Assembly (NCBI RefSeq): GCF_014642735.1
Contig: NZ_BMIV01000001.1
Location: 1 to 64,000, forward strand
Direction: 5' to 3'
Source: Paracoccus acridae
Lineage (GTDB): Bacteria > Pseudomonadota > Alphaproteobacteria > Rhodobacterales > Rhodobacteraceae
DNA: 64,000 nt
Shown one piece after another: positions 7,827-19,066 of this stretch. Position 1 is the stretch's first letter, and each line of letters begins with the position of its first letter. Under the pieces are notes generated by a model, which did no database searches, was not told where the DNA came from, and saw nothing but the letters and a program-made list of their open reading frames with translations. The position numbers were made by a program, and so were the translations under genes.

Positions 7827-8666
7827 ATGAGATCATCGAAATCCCGTTCGCGCAACAAGTCGAACCGCCAGCGTTCGCTGGGCAATATCGTCAACCGCGT
7901 ATTCGACAGCTCTGGCCCAGAGGGCAAGGTGCGTGGCACGCCCCAGCAGATCATCGAGAAATACCTGACCCTGGCCCGCGACGCGCAGTTGTCCGGGGAC
8001 CGGGTGGCCGAGCAGTCCTTCCTGCAGCACGCCGAGCATTACACGCGGATGCTGGGCGAGGCGCAGAAGGAAATGGCCGAACGCCAGCAGTTCCACCAGC
8101 CCCGTCAGGACGGGGATGAGGGGCGCGATGTCCCGGCGAACGGCAATGGCGGCCACCAGCACCGCGAGCAGGCTGCGCGCGACCACGGCAGCCGCGACGA
8201 CAACAACCGTGACAATGGCAACGGCCGCGACCAGGGGCGCCGCGATCAAGGCGGGCGCGACAACGGTCATCAAGGCCAGCAGCGCGACCACGGGTCCCGC
8301 GACCAGGGCGGTAACCGCGACCAGGGCCAGCGCGAACATGCCCGGCCCGAGCCGGCGCCCGAGGAACGGCGCGATATGCAGCCCGAACCCGCTTCGACCC
8401 AGCCGGAGCCCGCGCCGCAGGAACCCTCGCAGCCCGATCCGGTCATGGCACCCGATGCCGGGGGGTTGCCTGACGCGGTGACCACTTCGGAGGATGAAGC
8501 CACCGGCCCGGTCGAGACGCCCGAGGCGGCGGCCAAGCCCGCCCGCACCCGCACCCCCCGCGCCCCGCGCGGCGACAAGCCCGCAGCGCCTCGCGCCCCG
8601 CGCGGCCGTCGCAAGTCGGCCGAGGGCGAACCCGCGCCCCAGGAAACCCCTGCCGGCGACGAATAG
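7827..8666 (+). CDS. DUF4167 domain-containing protein
   Basis: The N-terminal 80 residues (RSRNKSNRQRSLGNIVNRVF, then GTPQQIIEKYLTLARDAQLSGDR and QHAEHYTRML) are the DUF4167 domain, conserved across alphaproteobacteria. The rest, to residue 279, is disordered: first a tract rich in Asn, Arg, Asp, Gly and Gln (about residues 100-175), then Pro/Glu-rich and Lys/Arg/Pro-rich segments ending in PRGRRKSAEG. The composition suggests RNA binding, but the function is not established. The gene often sits near prfA-prmC. A strong terminator follows. Confidence 0.9.
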   Translation: MRSSKSRSRNKSNRQRSLGNIVNRVFDSSGPEGKVRGTPQQIIEKYLTLARDAQLSGDRVAEQSFLQHAEHYTRMLGEAQKEMAERQQFHQPRQDGDEGRDVPANGNGGHQHREQAARDHGSRDDNNRDNGNGRDQGRRDQGGRDNGHQGQQRDHGSRDQGGNRDQGQREHARPEPAPEERRDMQPEPASTQPEPAPQEPSQPDPVMAPDAGGLPDAVTTSEDEATGPVETPEAAAKPARTRTPRAPRGDKPAAPRAPRGRRKSAEGEPAPQETPAGDE

Positions 8667-8671
8667 GATCG

Positions 8672-8703
8672 AAGGGCCGCGACGAACCGTCAGCGGCCCT
8701 TTT
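8672..8703 (+). terminator. Rho-independent terminator of the DUF4167 gene
   Basis: AAGGGCCGC at 8672-8680 and GCGGCCCTT at 8693-8701 form a perfect 9-bp stem ending in TTTT. It sits in the 36-bp gap to the convergent rsmA gene, and its T-run overlaps the rsmA stop codon. Confidence 0.85.
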
Positions 8704-9557
8704 CATTGGCTTTGCCGGGCATCCTGCAAAGCGCGGGCCAAGGCGCAGAACCGTTCGAGGTCGATCTCCTCGGCGCGGGCGGTGGGCGGGATCTCCGCCT
8801 GTTCCAGCAGCGATTCGATCTGCGGATGCAGGCCGCGCAAGGATGCGCGCAGCATCTTGCGCCGCTGGTTGAAGGCCGCTGCCGTGACCTGCGACAGGAC
8901 CGCCGGATCGGCGGGATGGCGGGGTTGGGGCAAGGCGGTCAGCTGGACCACCGCCGAATGGACCTTGGGGGCGGGCACGAAAGCCTCGGGCGGCAGGGTC
9001 ATCACGATGCGGGCATCCGCCCGCCACTGGGCCAGCAGCGCAAGGCGGCCATAGGCCTTGCTGCCGGGCGCGGCGACGATGCGTTCCGCGACCTCTTTCT
9101 GGAACATCAGCGTCAGCGACTGCCAGAAGGGCGGCCAGTCCGATGGCGTCAGCCAGCGGATCAGCAATTCTGTCCCGACATTGTAGGGCAGGTTCGCGGC
9201 GATTCGGATCGGCGGGGTCAGATGGGCCAGGGGATCGACCTGAAGCGCATCGCCGTGGATCACCGTCAGGCGACCCGGATAGCGGTCGGCGATTTCCTGC
9301 AGGGCGGGCAGGGCGCGGGCATCCTTTTCGATGGCAAGGACATGGCGCGCGCCTTCCGCCAGCAGGCCACGGGTCAGGCCGCCTGGGCCGGGGCCGATCT
9401 CCAGCACGTCGCACTGGGTCATGTCGCCCGCCTGGCGCGCGATCTTGGCGGTCAGGTTCAGGTCCAAGAGGAAGTTCTGCCCAAGCTGCTTCTTCGCCCG
9501 CAGGTCGTGGCGGGCGATCACCTCGCGCAGGGGCGGCAGGTTGTCGATGGTGCTCAT
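8703..9557 (-). CDS. rsmA: 16S rRNA (adenine(1518)-N(6)/adenine(1519)-N(6))-dimethyltransferase
   Basis: KsgA/RsmA dimethylates two adjacent adenines in the 3' hairpin of 16S rRNA during late 30S assembly. [11 protein letters not shown] near residue 20, the SAM motif [14 protein letters not shown], and [11 protein letters not shown] (the N-L-P-Y catalytic motif) are all present. Length 284. The start overlaps the pdxA stop by 4 bp, so it is the last gene of the lptF-to-rsmA operon. Confidence 0.97.
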   Translation of the reverse strand: MSTIDNLPPLREVIARHDLRAKKQLGQNFLLDLNLTAKIARQAGDMTQCDVLEIGPGPGGLTRGLLAEGARHVLAIEKDARALPALQEIADRYPGRLTVIHGDALQVDPLAHLTPPIRIAANLPYNVGTELLIRWLTPSDWPPFWQSLTLMFQKEVAERIVAAPGSKAYGRLALLAQWRADARIVMTLPPEAFVPAPKVHSAVVQLTALPQPRHPADPAVLSQVTAAAFNQRRKMLRASLRGLHPQIESLLEQAEIPPTARAEEIDLERFCALARALQDARQSQ

Positions 9558-10522
9558 GCCCGCGCCACGGCCATGTCGCGGGCCATGCGCAGGGCGGCGA
9601 TGGTGGATGCGGGGCTGGCAATGCCCTTGCCCGCGATGTCGAAGGCCGTGCCGTGGTCGGGCGAGGTGCGGATGAAGGGCAGGCCCAGCGTGACGTTCAC
9701 GCCGCCCGCGAAATCCAGCGTCTTGATCGGGATCAGCGCCTGGTCGTGATAGGCGCAGATCGCCGCGTCGTATCGGGTGCGGGCGGGGGCATGGAACATC
9801 GTGTCGGCAGGCAAGGGGCCGGACAGGTCGAAGCCTTCGGCCCGCAGGCGCGCAAGCAGCGGTGCCATCCAGTCGGTTTCCTGGCGGCCCATCGTGCCGC
9901 CCTCGCCCGCATGGGGGTTGAGCCCCGCCACCGCCAGGCGCGGCGCGGCGATGCCGAAGTCGCGGATCATCGCGGCATGGGTGATGCGGATCGCCTGTTC
10001 CAGGACCCCGTCGGTCAAGGCGGCGGGCACGTCCTGCAAGGGAATGTGGATCGTCGCGGGCACCACGCGGCAGGGCGGTTCCACCGTGGTCGAGGCCAGC
10101 ATCATCGCCACCGGCACGCCCCCCGCCAGATGGGCCAGGTATTCGGTATGGCCCGGAAAGGCGAAGCCCGCGCCTTCCTTCAGCGCCTGCTTGCTGATCG
10201 GCAGGGTGCAGATGCCCGCCGCCTGTCCCGCCGATACCAGATCGACCGCCCGGGCGATCACGGCGATCACGCCCGCCGCATTGGCGGGATCGGGGCGACC
10301 CGGAACCGCAGGGACGGCGAAGTCGTGGCGCAGGACAGGCAGGTGGCCCGCAGGAACCGGGTCGTCGGGGCGGGCGATTTCAGTGAAGGCCGTGCCTGCC
10401 GGCAGGTGCCGGGGATCGCCCATCCAGGCGAAATCGACGCCAGACGCCAGCGCCTGCGGGGCCAGTTCCGGCCCGACGCCTGCCGGTTCGCCGCAGGTCA
10501 GGATGATGCGCCGCACCGTCAC
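9554..10522 (-). CDS. pdxA: 4-hydroxythreonine-4-phosphate dehydrogenase
   Basis: NAD-dependent oxidative decarboxylation of 4-phospho-hydroxy-L-threonine in the DXP-dependent route to pyridoxal phosphate. The 322-residue protein begins [14 protein letters not shown] and contains GHTEYLAHL and the metal-binding [10 protein letters not shown] and [14 protein letters not shown] segments. It overlaps surA upstream and rsmA downstream by 4 bp each; surA-pdxA-rsmA is also the E. coli order. Confidence 0.97.
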   Translation of the reverse strand: MTVRRIILTCGEPAGVGPELAPQALASGVDFAWMGDPRHLPAGTAFTEIARPDDPVPAGHLPVLRHDFAVPAVPGRPDPANAAGVIAVIARAVDLVSAGQAAGICTLPISKQALKEGAGFAFPGHTEYLAHLAGGVPVAMMLASTTVEPPCRVVPATIHIPLQDVPAALTDGVLEQAIRITHAAMIRDFGIAAPRLAVAGLNPHAGEGGTMGRQETDWMAPLLARLRAEGFDLSGPLPADTMFHAPARTRYDAAICAYHDQALIPIKTLDFAGGVNVTLGLPFIRTSPDHGTAFDIAGKGIASPASTIAALRMARDMAVARA

Positions 10523-11781
10523 GGTCGGCGGATCAGGGCTTCGGCGCGCAGTTCGGCCAGATAGGCCTCGGCTGCGGCATTGGCCTTGCGGTTGAAGATC
10601 TCGTCCCGGACGGCTTCGCGGGTGGGCAGGGCGTTGGCGTCGGGGATTGCAGCCTCGACCCCGTCATCAGGCAGGGCGGTGGTGGCCACGTCATCGGACA
10701 GGTCGGCCGCAAGGGCGGGCTGGCGGGAACATAGCATCACCAGATCGGCCCCGTTGCCGTAATCGACCACGCCTGTTTCGTTCGCGTCCATCGTTGCCAG
10801 ACGCTGCGCGATCAGCGTGGGGACGGCGCCCTGCGGCACGGTCTGGCGCTGGACCTGGCCCGCTTGGGCGCCCGCCTGGACGTAAAGGTCGTCGCAGGAC
10901 CGCGTCCGCGCGCCCAGGGTCGCCGCATCCGCCGCCGTGGGCAGGCGCAGGGTGGCATAGTCGATCACCTGTTCGGTGGCGCCGGGGCGCAGCGTGCCCT
11001 GGCTGTCGCGCAGATGGAACAACACCACCGCGCCCTCGACGGTCAGGGGCTGGGTCGTCTGGCCGGGTTGCAGGGCCGTGATGACCGGGCGCAGGCTGGG
11101 CGGCAGGTTGTCGATGTTCACCCAGGCCAGGCGGCCCCCCGACTGGGCCGAATCGGCGGCGGAATACTGCCGTGCCGCCGCCTCGAATTCGTCGGACGAA
11201 AGGCCCGCCCCGGCGATCTGGCGTGCAAGGTTCAGCGCCTGTTCCTCCTGGCCCGGCGGCGCGGGGATGATCAGTTCGGAAATCAGCACCCGCGACAGGA
11301 TCGGTGTCTCGATCACCCGGCGCAGTTCCTGATCGACCTCGGCCTCGGACACCTTGATCCGGGGCACGACGCGTTCGCGGATCACCTGCCGCCAGACAAG
11401 GCCGGCGCTGACGAAATCGCGATAGGCCTGGGGTTCGACACCGGCGCCTTCCAGCGCGGCGGTGAATTCGGCCGCCGACAGGCCCGCGCGGCCGGCGAAT
11501 TCCTCCAGCCCGTTCTGCAGGCCTTCGTCGGTCGGCACGATGCCAAGCTGCCGGGCGGCATGGTTGCGCAGCCGGTCGTCGATCAGCGCCTGCTGCGCCT
11601 GTTCGGCCGTGGTGCCGGGGGCGCCCAGGATCTGCATGAAACGCTGGCGCTGTTCCACCTCATAGCGGGTGATGGCGGCGCTGTTGATATAGATCACCGG
11701 CTCGAACGGGTTCTGCGCAAGGGCCGGTGCCGCTGCCGCAAGCGCCGCCGTCAGGGCGAAGCCGGAAAGGAAATGCCGCAT
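10519..11781 (-). CDS. surA: Periplasmic peptidylprolyl isomerase, SurA family
   Basis: Chaperone and parvulin-type prolyl isomerase that escorts outer-membrane proteins such as LptD across the periplasm. The 420-residue protein has a signal peptide (MRHFLSGFALTAALAAAAPA then LAQ), a SurA N-terminal domain, and one parvulin-like domain (about residues 170-280: ELIIPAPPGQEEQALNLARQI ... SGGRLAWVNIDNLP). E. coli SurA has two parvulin domains; only one is evident here. The ATG at 11781 is chosen because it starts the signal peptide. It lies 50 bp after lptD, its likely client. Confidence 0.9.
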   Translation of the reverse strand: MRHFLSGFALTAALAAAAPALAQNPFEPVIYINSAAITRYEVEQRQRFMQILGAPGTTAEQAQQALIDDRLRNHAARQLGIVPTDEGLQNGLEEFAGRAGLSAAEFTAALEGAGVEPQAYRDFVSAGLVWRQVIRERVVPRIKVSEAEVDQELRRVIETPILSRVLISELIIPAPPGQEEQALNLARQIAGAGLSSDEFEAAARQYSAADSAQSGGRLAWVNIDNLPPSLRPVITALQPGQTTQPLTVEGAVVLFHLRDSQGTLRPGATEQVIDYATLRLPTAADAATLGARTRSCDDLYVQAGAQAGQVQRQTVPQGAVPTLIAQRLATMDANETGVVDYGNGADLVMLCSRQPALAADLSDDVATTALPDDGVEAAIPDANALPTREAVRDEIFNRKANAAAEAYLAELRAEALIRRP

Positions 11782-11831
11782 CTGCTGGCCCCCGTGTCTT
11801 TTGTTGGCGTGTTCGTTTCTTGGCGCGAAGC

Positions 11832-14204
11832 TTAGCGTATGCAGGATCGGCGCGCCACCGTGCCCGGCAGATCTTCCTGCATCCCGAAGCCGCCCAGCCG
11901 GACCGAGAATCCGACACTGGTTTCGGGGTTCACGTTGTCCGAACTGGTGAAGCGCCGGGACACGCCCATTTCGACGGTCAGGCATTCGTTGCGATAGGTG
12001 ACGTCTAGCGAGGCGCGTTGCGCCTGGTCGGCCACGAAATCGTAGCGGGTCTCGGCGCTGCCCCACCAGCCGTCGCGGATCTGCCAGCCGACATTGGCGA
12101 CCAGTTCGCTGATGTCCGGAACGGCGGTGTCGTCCTGGGCATAGCCGTCAAGCCACAGATGCCCCGCCGAAAGCTGAAGGTCGTCGCGCAGCCAGCCCAG
12201 CCGCAATTCGTTGCGCGACATGTCCAGGTCGTCGTTGAACAGCGCCCGATTGGCGATGGCAAGGCCGGTGCCGCTGTCATACTGGGCCGAGACCAGCCAG
12301 TCGGAACTGGTCCCCGACAGGGCGGAATTCGGGGGAAAGTCCAGGTCGGCTTCGGTGCGGAAGACGCGCCCGCCGGTCAGGGCCAGCGACCAGCCGGTCG
12401 GATCGAGGCGCGTCCAGGTCACGCCAAGATTGGCGCGCAGGCCGCTTTCGCGGGCATCCCAGCCGGGAAAGCGGCTTTCGGAAAACAGGTTGCCCTCGTC
12501 GAACTCGATCAGGCGGCTGTCCTCGTTGGGGATGTCCCCGTCTCCTCCGGGGGGGGAATACAGGATCTGCGCCACCGGTTCGACCATATGCGTGGCCCCG
12601 TCGCTGCCGCCGATCAGGGGCCAGCGCAGTTCGACGCCCAGCATGGGATCGGCGCGGGCCTCGAGGTCGTCATAGCCGCTGTCCTGCGCGATGCGATAGA
12701 TGTCCGCGTTCAGGCCGGCCAGGGCGGCGCCCACCACCCCGCCGGGCAGGATCTCGCTGCGCCGCCAGTCCAGCCCGACCGAGGCGCGGGCCATGTCGCG
12801 ACCCAGCTGATCCTGGTCCGAGGGGCGGCGATGGGCGTGGACCGACCATTCCAGCAGCCCCTGCCCGCCGATGTAATCGGGCGTGAAGCGGCGCTGCCAG
12901 ATCACGTCGGCCACCTGCGCGGGAGAGGTGCTGTTGTCCTCGTCCTCGCGCAGCGAGCGATAGTTTCCGACCCGGCCGAAGAACAGCCGGTCGCGGGTCA
13001 CGCGTTCCAGCGTGAACCCGCTCCACAACCTGTCGGCATCGGTGATGTCGTAATCCAGCAGATAGGCGCGTTCGGACACGGCCTGCACCTGCACCCCCAG
13101 CCGATAGCCGCGCGGCAGGTCGAACAGGGCATTGCCGAACAGGTATCCCCGTGTCTCGCCCGGCCGGATATCGTCGCGGGTGATCGCGCCGTTCCATTCG
13201 GTGACGCCCTTTGTCCAAGCCTGGCGATAGCGCAGTTCCAGCGTCCTTGTGCGATCGGCCGAGACATAGGGCGTCACCGTCACGTCGGCATGATCGCCCA
13301 GGGTGACGAAGTAGGGAACCTTGACCCCGAAGCCCAGGCTGGAGGTGGTGCGGAACTGGGGCCGCAGGAATCCGGTGCGGCGTTCGACGGTGGGATCGGG
13401 CGCCGTCACGGTGAAGGGCACGGCGGCCAGCGGCACGCCGAAGGCGCGGAACTGCGGGCGATCGAAGGTCAGCAGCCGCGTTTCCGCATCATGGGTGATG
13501 CTGCGGGCGCGGATTTCCCACAAGGGCGTCGGGTCGCTGGCGCAGATCTGGCAGGACGAGGCGACGACCTGGCGCAGGGTGGTCGTCCGGCCATTGCCGG
13601 TGCGCGTCGCCTCGGTCGCGGCAAGCTGCAATTCGCGCGCCAGCACCAGGCGGGCGCCGCGGATGATGCCGTCCTGCAATTCGCGGTCAAGCTGGCCGCT
13701 GTCGGCGATCAGCACGGCCTCGGCATCGGGGTCGGCCGCGCCGGGTCGGGACAGGTGGATCGGGCCTTCGATGGTCAGGGTTCCCGTCGGCCCGTCCACG
13801 ACGATGCGCGATGCCACCAGCCGCGCGCCTTGGTACCAGACGACGACGCCCCCCGCCGCGATCAGCGTCCGGTCCCCTTGCAGGACCATGCTGTCGGCCA
13901 GGACCGTGGCGGCGTCGTCTTCCGGCCCGCCCGGGTCGCGGGCGGGCAGGGTGACGTCGGCGTCGGGCGCCGCGGCCTGCAACCTGGGGGCATAAGGGGT
14001 GCGGTCGCCCAGGATGGCATCGCCCAGGGGATCGGCGGTGGGCGCCAGGGCGGCCTCGTCGTTCCAGCGAAAGCCGCTGGCACCGCCCATGCCGCCCGCG
14101 CCAAGGCCCGGATCCTGGCTCAGCATCGTCTGGCCAAGGGCCAGGGACGGCGCCATCATCAGCACGGCCCCGCAGATCCCCCATGTCAGCACGCGCGTTT
14201 TCAT
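11832..14204 (-). CDS. lptD: LPS-assembly protein LptD
   Basis: Outer-membrane beta-barrel that, with LptE, inserts LPS into the outer leaflet. The 790-residue protein has a signal peptide, an N-terminal OstA/beta-jellyroll domain (about residues 90-250, ...LIAAGGVVVWYQGARLVA...), then a barrel rich in alternating beta-strands ending at RSCIR. Two cysteines sit near residue 220 (SSCQICASD) and two near the C-terminus (NECLT, SCIR), which could form the inter-domain disulfides known in LptD. The ATG at 14204 overlaps the lptG stop by 4 bp and begins the signal sequence. Confidence 0.95.
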   Translation of the reverse strand: MKTRVLTWGICGAVLMMAPSLALGQTMLSQDPGLGAGGMGGASGFRWNDEAALAPTADPLGDAILGDRTPYAPRLQAAAPDADVTLPARDPGGPEDDAATVLADSMVLQGDRTLIAAGGVVVWYQGARLVASRIVVDGPTGTLTIEGPIHLSRPGAADPDAEAVLIADSGQLDRELQDGIIRGARLVLARELQLAATEATRTGNGRTTTLRQVVASSCQICASDPTPLWEIRARSITHDAETRLLTFDRPQFRAFGVPLAAVPFTVTAPDPTVERRTGFLRPQFRTTSSLGFGVKVPYFVTLGDHADVTVTPYVSADRTRTLELRYRQAWTKGVTEWNGAITRDDIRPGETRGYLFGNALFDLPRGYRLGVQVQAVSERAYLLDYDITDADRLWSGFTLERVTRDRLFFGRVGNYRSLREDEDNSTSPAQVADVIWQRRFTPDYIGGQGLLEWSVHAHRRPSDQDQLGRDMARASVGLDWRRSEILPGGVVGAALAGLNADIYRIAQDSGYDDLEARADPMLGVELRWPLIGGSDGATHMVEPVAQILYSPPGGDGDIPNEDSRLIEFDEGNLFSESRFPGWDARESGLRANLGVTWTRLDPTGWSLALTGGRVFRTEADLDFPPNSALSGTSSDWLVSAQYDSGTGLAIANRALFNDDLDMSRNELRLGWLRDDLQLSAGHLWLDGYAQDDTAVPDISELVANVGWQIRDGWWGSAETRYDFVADQAQRASLDVTYRNECLTVEMGVSRRFTSSDNVNPETSVGFSVRLGGFGMQEDLPGTVARRSCIR

Positions 14205-15310
14205 CCGTCCTCCCGCGCCAGGATCAGCGTCAGCGCCAGCAGACCCCCCACCAACGGCGGCGTCCACCCGGAAAGCCAGGGCGGAACCTGTCCATTGTCG
14301 CCCAGAACCTGCGCCAGATTGCGCAGGAAGAACAGCCCGATCCCGGCCCCGAAGGCCAGCAGCACCGCGCCGCCCGTATTGCGGCCGCGCACATGCTGCA
14401 TGGTGAAGGCGGCGGCGATCAGCACCATGGCGGCCATCAGGAAGGGCCGCGCCAGTTCCATGTGCAGCCAGACCTTGTGGCGGGCGGCGGAAAAGCCTGC
14501 CCGTTCAAGGCCCGCGATGAAGCCCGGCAGGTTCCAGACCGGCACCGCCTCGGGGCGGCCGAAGCCTTCGCGGATGCGTTGCGCGGTCAGGTCGGAGGCC
14601 AGTTCCATCCGGTCGGCCGATGTGGCGGCGGCCTCGGGATTGGTGTCGGACAGGGGATAGTCGCGCACGTCGGACAGTTCCCACCGGCCGGGCGCAAGGC
14701 GCGCCTCCCTGGCCTCGATCCGGCGGACGGGGCCTTTCGCCTCGTCGAAGACCATGAAGGTCGCGTCGTAAAGCGTCGTGGCGTCGGGGCTGGCGCGGCG
14801 GGCGCGGATGACGATCTGGCCCGCTTCCTCGGTGCCCTGGGCCACGGCCTGGCGCAGCCAGACGGCGCTGTCGCCCACCGATACGGTCTGGCGGCTGTTT
14901 CGGTCGATCTCGGCCACGGCCTCGTCGAAGCGGGCGCCGGTGACGGCGACCAGGGGGTTCAGAACGGCCACCGTCAGCGCGCCGACCAGGATGGCGGTGA
15001 CGGCGGGCGCGGTCACGACCTTCAGCGCCGAACGTCCCGATGCCCGGATCGCCACCATTTCGGACGTGCGCGCCAGGTTCAGAAACAGGGCGATCCCCGC
15101 CAGCACCGTCAGCAGCGGCAGGATCGAATAGAAACTGGACGCGACATTCAGCGCCGCCAGCCCCAGCGCGCCGCCCAGGCCGATGTCGCGGTCGGAGAAC
15201 CGGCGGATCATCTCGATCATGTCGATCAGCAGCAGGATCAGCAGGAAAACCCCGGTGATGGTGACGAAGGACCGCAGGAAGCGGCGCGCGACATAGCGGG
15301 CAAGGATCAT
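14201..15310 (-). CDS. lptG: LPS export ABC transporter permease LptG
   Basis: Inner-membrane half of the LptB2FG complex that extracts LPS. The 369-residue protein has membrane helices at about residues 12-32, 50-75 and 98-120, a periplasmic beta-jellyroll domain, and three C-terminal helices. The N-terminus ILARYVARRFLRSF is typical of the YjgP/YjgQ family. It overlaps lptF and lptD by 4 bp each. lptB is not in this window. Confidence 0.95.
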   Translation of the reverse strand: MILARYVARRFLRSFVTITGVFLLILLLIDMIEMIRRFSDRDIGLGGALGLAALNVASSFYSILPLLTVLAGIALFLNLARTSEMVAIRASGRSALKVVTAPAVTAILVGALTVAVLNPLVAVTGARFDEAVAEIDRNSRQTVSVGDSAVWLRQAVAQGTEEAGQIVIRARRASPDATTLYDATFMVFDEAKGPVRRIEAREARLAPGRWELSDVRDYPLSDTNPEAAATSADRMELASDLTAQRIREGFGRPEAVPVWNLPGFIAGLERAGFSAARHKVWLHMELARPFLMAAMVLIAAAFTMQHVRGRNTGGAVLLAFGAGIGLFFLRNLAQVLGDNGQVPPWLSGWTPPLVGGLLALTLILAREDG

Positions 15311-16434
15311 GCCGGGGCGCCCCCCTGCCTGAGCCGCCGCGGCCTGCCCGCGATCCACAGCAGGGCGGCGCACATGACCGCCCCCACCGCCGCCGGGACA
15401 TAAAGCAGGGGCCACAGCGACGGATCGCGCCCGGCCTGGTTCGCCGCCGCATTGGTCAGGAACTGCACCAGGATCAGCCCCAGGATCGCCCACAGCACCT
15501 GCCGCCAGACGCCGAAACGCGAATAGCCGCCGATCAGCAGCGTGGCAAAGCCGATCATCGCCGCAACGGGCGACAACAGGGGCTGGGCGATCCTTTCATG
15601 CGCCTCGCGCCGGGCGTCGGGGGCCGTGGCGCCGGTCGCGGCCAGCAGCGCGGCGTCCGGGTTCAGCAATTGCAAGGTGCCGTAATCGCGCAGATCGCGG
15701 CCCTTTCGCGTCCCGCCCGACAGCATCGCCCCCACGTCATAGCTGAATTCCGCAAAGCGCGTGACGGCCAGCGACTGGCGGTCCCCCGTCTGCCGCAGGT
15801 TCTGCGACAGGCCGCGCAGCAGGATCAGCACCGGCCCGGTTTCCGCGCGCACGACCAGGGCTTCCTCGGAAGTGTAGATCACCTGGTTGGCGGGATCGCG
15901 CGCATCCTCGATGAACAGATCCAGCAGGCGGCCGTCGCTCGCGATGTCGCGGATGAACAGGGTGATGCCGTCCGCCGGATACTGGAAGCTGCCGGGCCGC
16001 AAGAACCGTTCGGTCGCGTCCTGGGCCAGTTCCGCCTGCCGGTCGGCCAGCCGCGCCCGGGCCATGGGCACCAGGCCATGCACCAGCACCGCCACCATCA
16101 GTCCCACGAAGACCCCGAAGACCAGCACCGGCCGCGCCAGCCGCCAGGGCGACAGCCCCGCCGCCTGCATCGCCACCAGTTCGGATTCGCCCGCCATCCG
16201 GTTCGTCCCGTAAGCCGTGGCCGCGAAGGCCGCCACCGGAAGGACGACCGAGATCACCAGGGGCAGGGTCAGCGCCGTGAATTCCAGCACCACAAGCGCG
16301 GTCTGCCCGTCGCTCAGAAGGTCGTCGAACAGGCTGACGGCGCGGTTGATCCAATAGACCGACACCAGCACCAGCGCGAAGAAGCCGAACAGGGTCAGCA
16401 ACTGGCTGAGGATATAGCGGTCGATCCGGGGCAT
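15307..16434 (-). CDS. lptF: LPS export ABC transporter permease LptF
   Basis: Partner permease of LptG, 375 residues with the same 3+3 helix layout around a periplasmic domain. MPRIDRYILSQLLTLFGFF at the start and LARPVLVFGVFVGLMVAV near residue 100 are family-typical. I use the ATG at 16434; the in-frame upstream extension overlaps the divergent pepA promoter region and is not conserved. First gene of the lptF-lptG-lptD-surA-pdxA-rsmA operon. Confidence 0.95.
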   Translation of the reverse strand: MPRIDRYILSQLLTLFGFFALVLVSVYWINRAVSLFDDLLSDGQTALVVLEFTALTLPLVISVVLPVAAFAATAYGTNRMAGESELVAMQAAGLSPWRLARPVLVFGVFVGLMVAVLVHGLVPMARARLADRQAELAQDATERFLRPGSFQYPADGITLFIRDIASDGRLLDLFIEDARDPANQVIYTSEEALVVRAETGPVLILLRGLSQNLRQTGDRQSLAVTRFAEFSYDVGAMLSGGTRKGRDLRDYGTLQLLNPDAALLAATGATAPDARREAHERIAQPLLSPVAAMIGFATLLIGGYSRFGVWRQVLWAILGLILVQFLTNAAANQAGRDPSLWPLLYVPAAVGAVMCAALLWIAGRPRRLRQGGAPA

Positions 16435-16546
16435 GTCGGCGGGATGTCCTTGGGCGGCGGTCACATACTTGCTTAGCGGCAAGGGCGGCTCTGGAAAAGG
16501 GTGCGCGGGGCGACTAGGCTTTCTTGCGCAGAATGATGAGGACGCC

Positions 16547-18127
<1,581 letters not shown>

Positions 18128-18131
18128 CCCC

Positions 18132-18581
18132 ATGGGCAACGCGCTGTTCTATCACCTGACCCGGTCCCCGGCCGAAAGCCTCTTGCCGGTTCTGATCGGC
18201 AAGTCGCTGGCGGCGGGCTGGCAGGTGGAACTGCGCGGCACCGATCCGGCGCGGATGGAACGGCTGGATCTGCACCTGTGGCAGGGCGACGGCTTTTTGC
18301 CGCACGGGCTGGCGGGCGGGCCGCATGACGCGCGCCAGCCTGTCCTGCTGACGCTGGCGGGGCAGGGGGCCGCCAATGCCCCCGCCTGCCTGATGGCGCT
18401 TGACGGGGCCGAGGTGGCGCCCGCCGAATGCCAGGCCCTGACCCGCACCTGCATCATCTTCGACGGCGGCGATGCCACCGCCACGGCGCGGGCGCGCGAT
18501 CAGTGGCGGGTGCTGACCGGCGCGGGCGTGGCGGCCGAATACTGGTCCGAGGAATCCGGCCGCTGGGAACGCAAGCGCTAG
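18132..18581 (+). CDS. holC: DNA polymerase III subunit chi
   Basis: Chi subunit of the clamp-loader complex, which links the replisome to single-strand binding protein. The 149-residue protein has the family features FYHLTRSPAESLLPVLIGKS and LDLHLWQGDGFLPHG, then LLTL and a C-terminal IFDGGD segment. The position directly after pepA is the conserved location of holC. Confidence 0.92.
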   Translation: MGNALFYHLTRSPAESLLPVLIGKSLAAGWQVELRGTDPARMERLDLHLWQGDGFLPHGLAGGPHDARQPVLLTLAGQGAANAPACLMALDGAEVAPAECQALTRTCIIFDGGDATATARARDQWRVLTGAGVAAEYWSEESGRWERKR

Positions 18582-18637
18582 GGCTGCGTCAAGATAACGC
18601 TTGCCACGCGGGGACCGGATCTGGCATCGCGGAGCCC

Positions 18638-19009
18638 ATGTGGCACAGATTGTCCCCCCGGCTTTTCGGCATGGCCTTTCTGGCCCTGCTGACCCTTGCC
18701 CTGGCGGCGGGGCTGTCGGCGCGTCCCCTTCCCTCAGAGATGGACCTGCGGCTTCAGGCCTGGACCATGGCGGGCGTCAGCCTGGACGAGATCCTGTGCG
18801 AGGACCACGGCGATGGCAATCGGGGCCACGGCGGGCACTGTCCCTTGTGCAACCTGCCAGCGCCATCGGGCCTGCCCGTGGTCGCGCCGTCCCTGCTGAC
18901 GGTCGAACAGCGCATCCTGGCCCGGATCGTGCTGCCGCAGATCCGTCGGGCGGCGGGTCATGCGCGCGATCCCGCCCTTCCGAAGCGTGGCCCGCCCCAC
19001 CTGATCTGA
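18638..19009 (+). CDS. Small exported His/Cys-rich protein, DUF2946-like
   Basis: A 123-residue protein with an N-terminal membrane or signal helix (FGMAFLALLTLALAAGLSA, residues 10-28) followed by an exported part. Residues about 52-70 hold a metal-site-like cluster: CEDHGDGNRGHGGHCPLC. The HCPLC motif resembles the HCPFC of DUF2946 proteins, which occur beside copper or iron uptake genes; I am not certain of the family. GGAG lies just before the ATG. The downstream PepSY gene also carries a DHGDH-type His cluster, suggesting a shared metal. An FNR-like box overlaps this gene's stop codon. The function is unproven. Confidence 0.65.
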   Translation: MWHRLSPRLFGMAFLALLTLALAAGLSARPLPSEMDLRLQAWTMAGVSLDEILCEDHGDGNRGHGGHCPLCNLPAPSGLPVVAPSLLTVEQRILARIVLPQIRRAAGHARDPALPKRGPPHLI

Positions 19010-19014
19010 ATCAA
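19001..19014 (+). promoter_or_regulatory. FNR-like box upstream of the PepSY gene
   Basis: CTGAT-CTGA-ATCAA has the same single deviation from the FNR consensus as the box before the peroxidase gene. It overlaps the stop codon of the upstream small gene. Its centre is 59 bp before the PepSY ATG; class II activation would place the start near 19049 with CATGCT at about -10. Confidence 0.45.
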
Positions 19015-19066
19015 AGCCGCGCCTCCCGAAAGGGTGGCACATGCTCTTGTCCTTCAGGTCTTGTCC

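Noticed and set aside
12018..14660. Plus-strand open frame of about 880 codons opposite lptD and lptG
   Set aside because: Antisense shadow of well-supported genes, with low-complexity composition.
19034..19066. GTG 19034 as the PepSY protein start
   Set aside because: The added 11 residues are not membrane-like or conserved-looking, and ATG 19067 has CAGG at suitable spacing.
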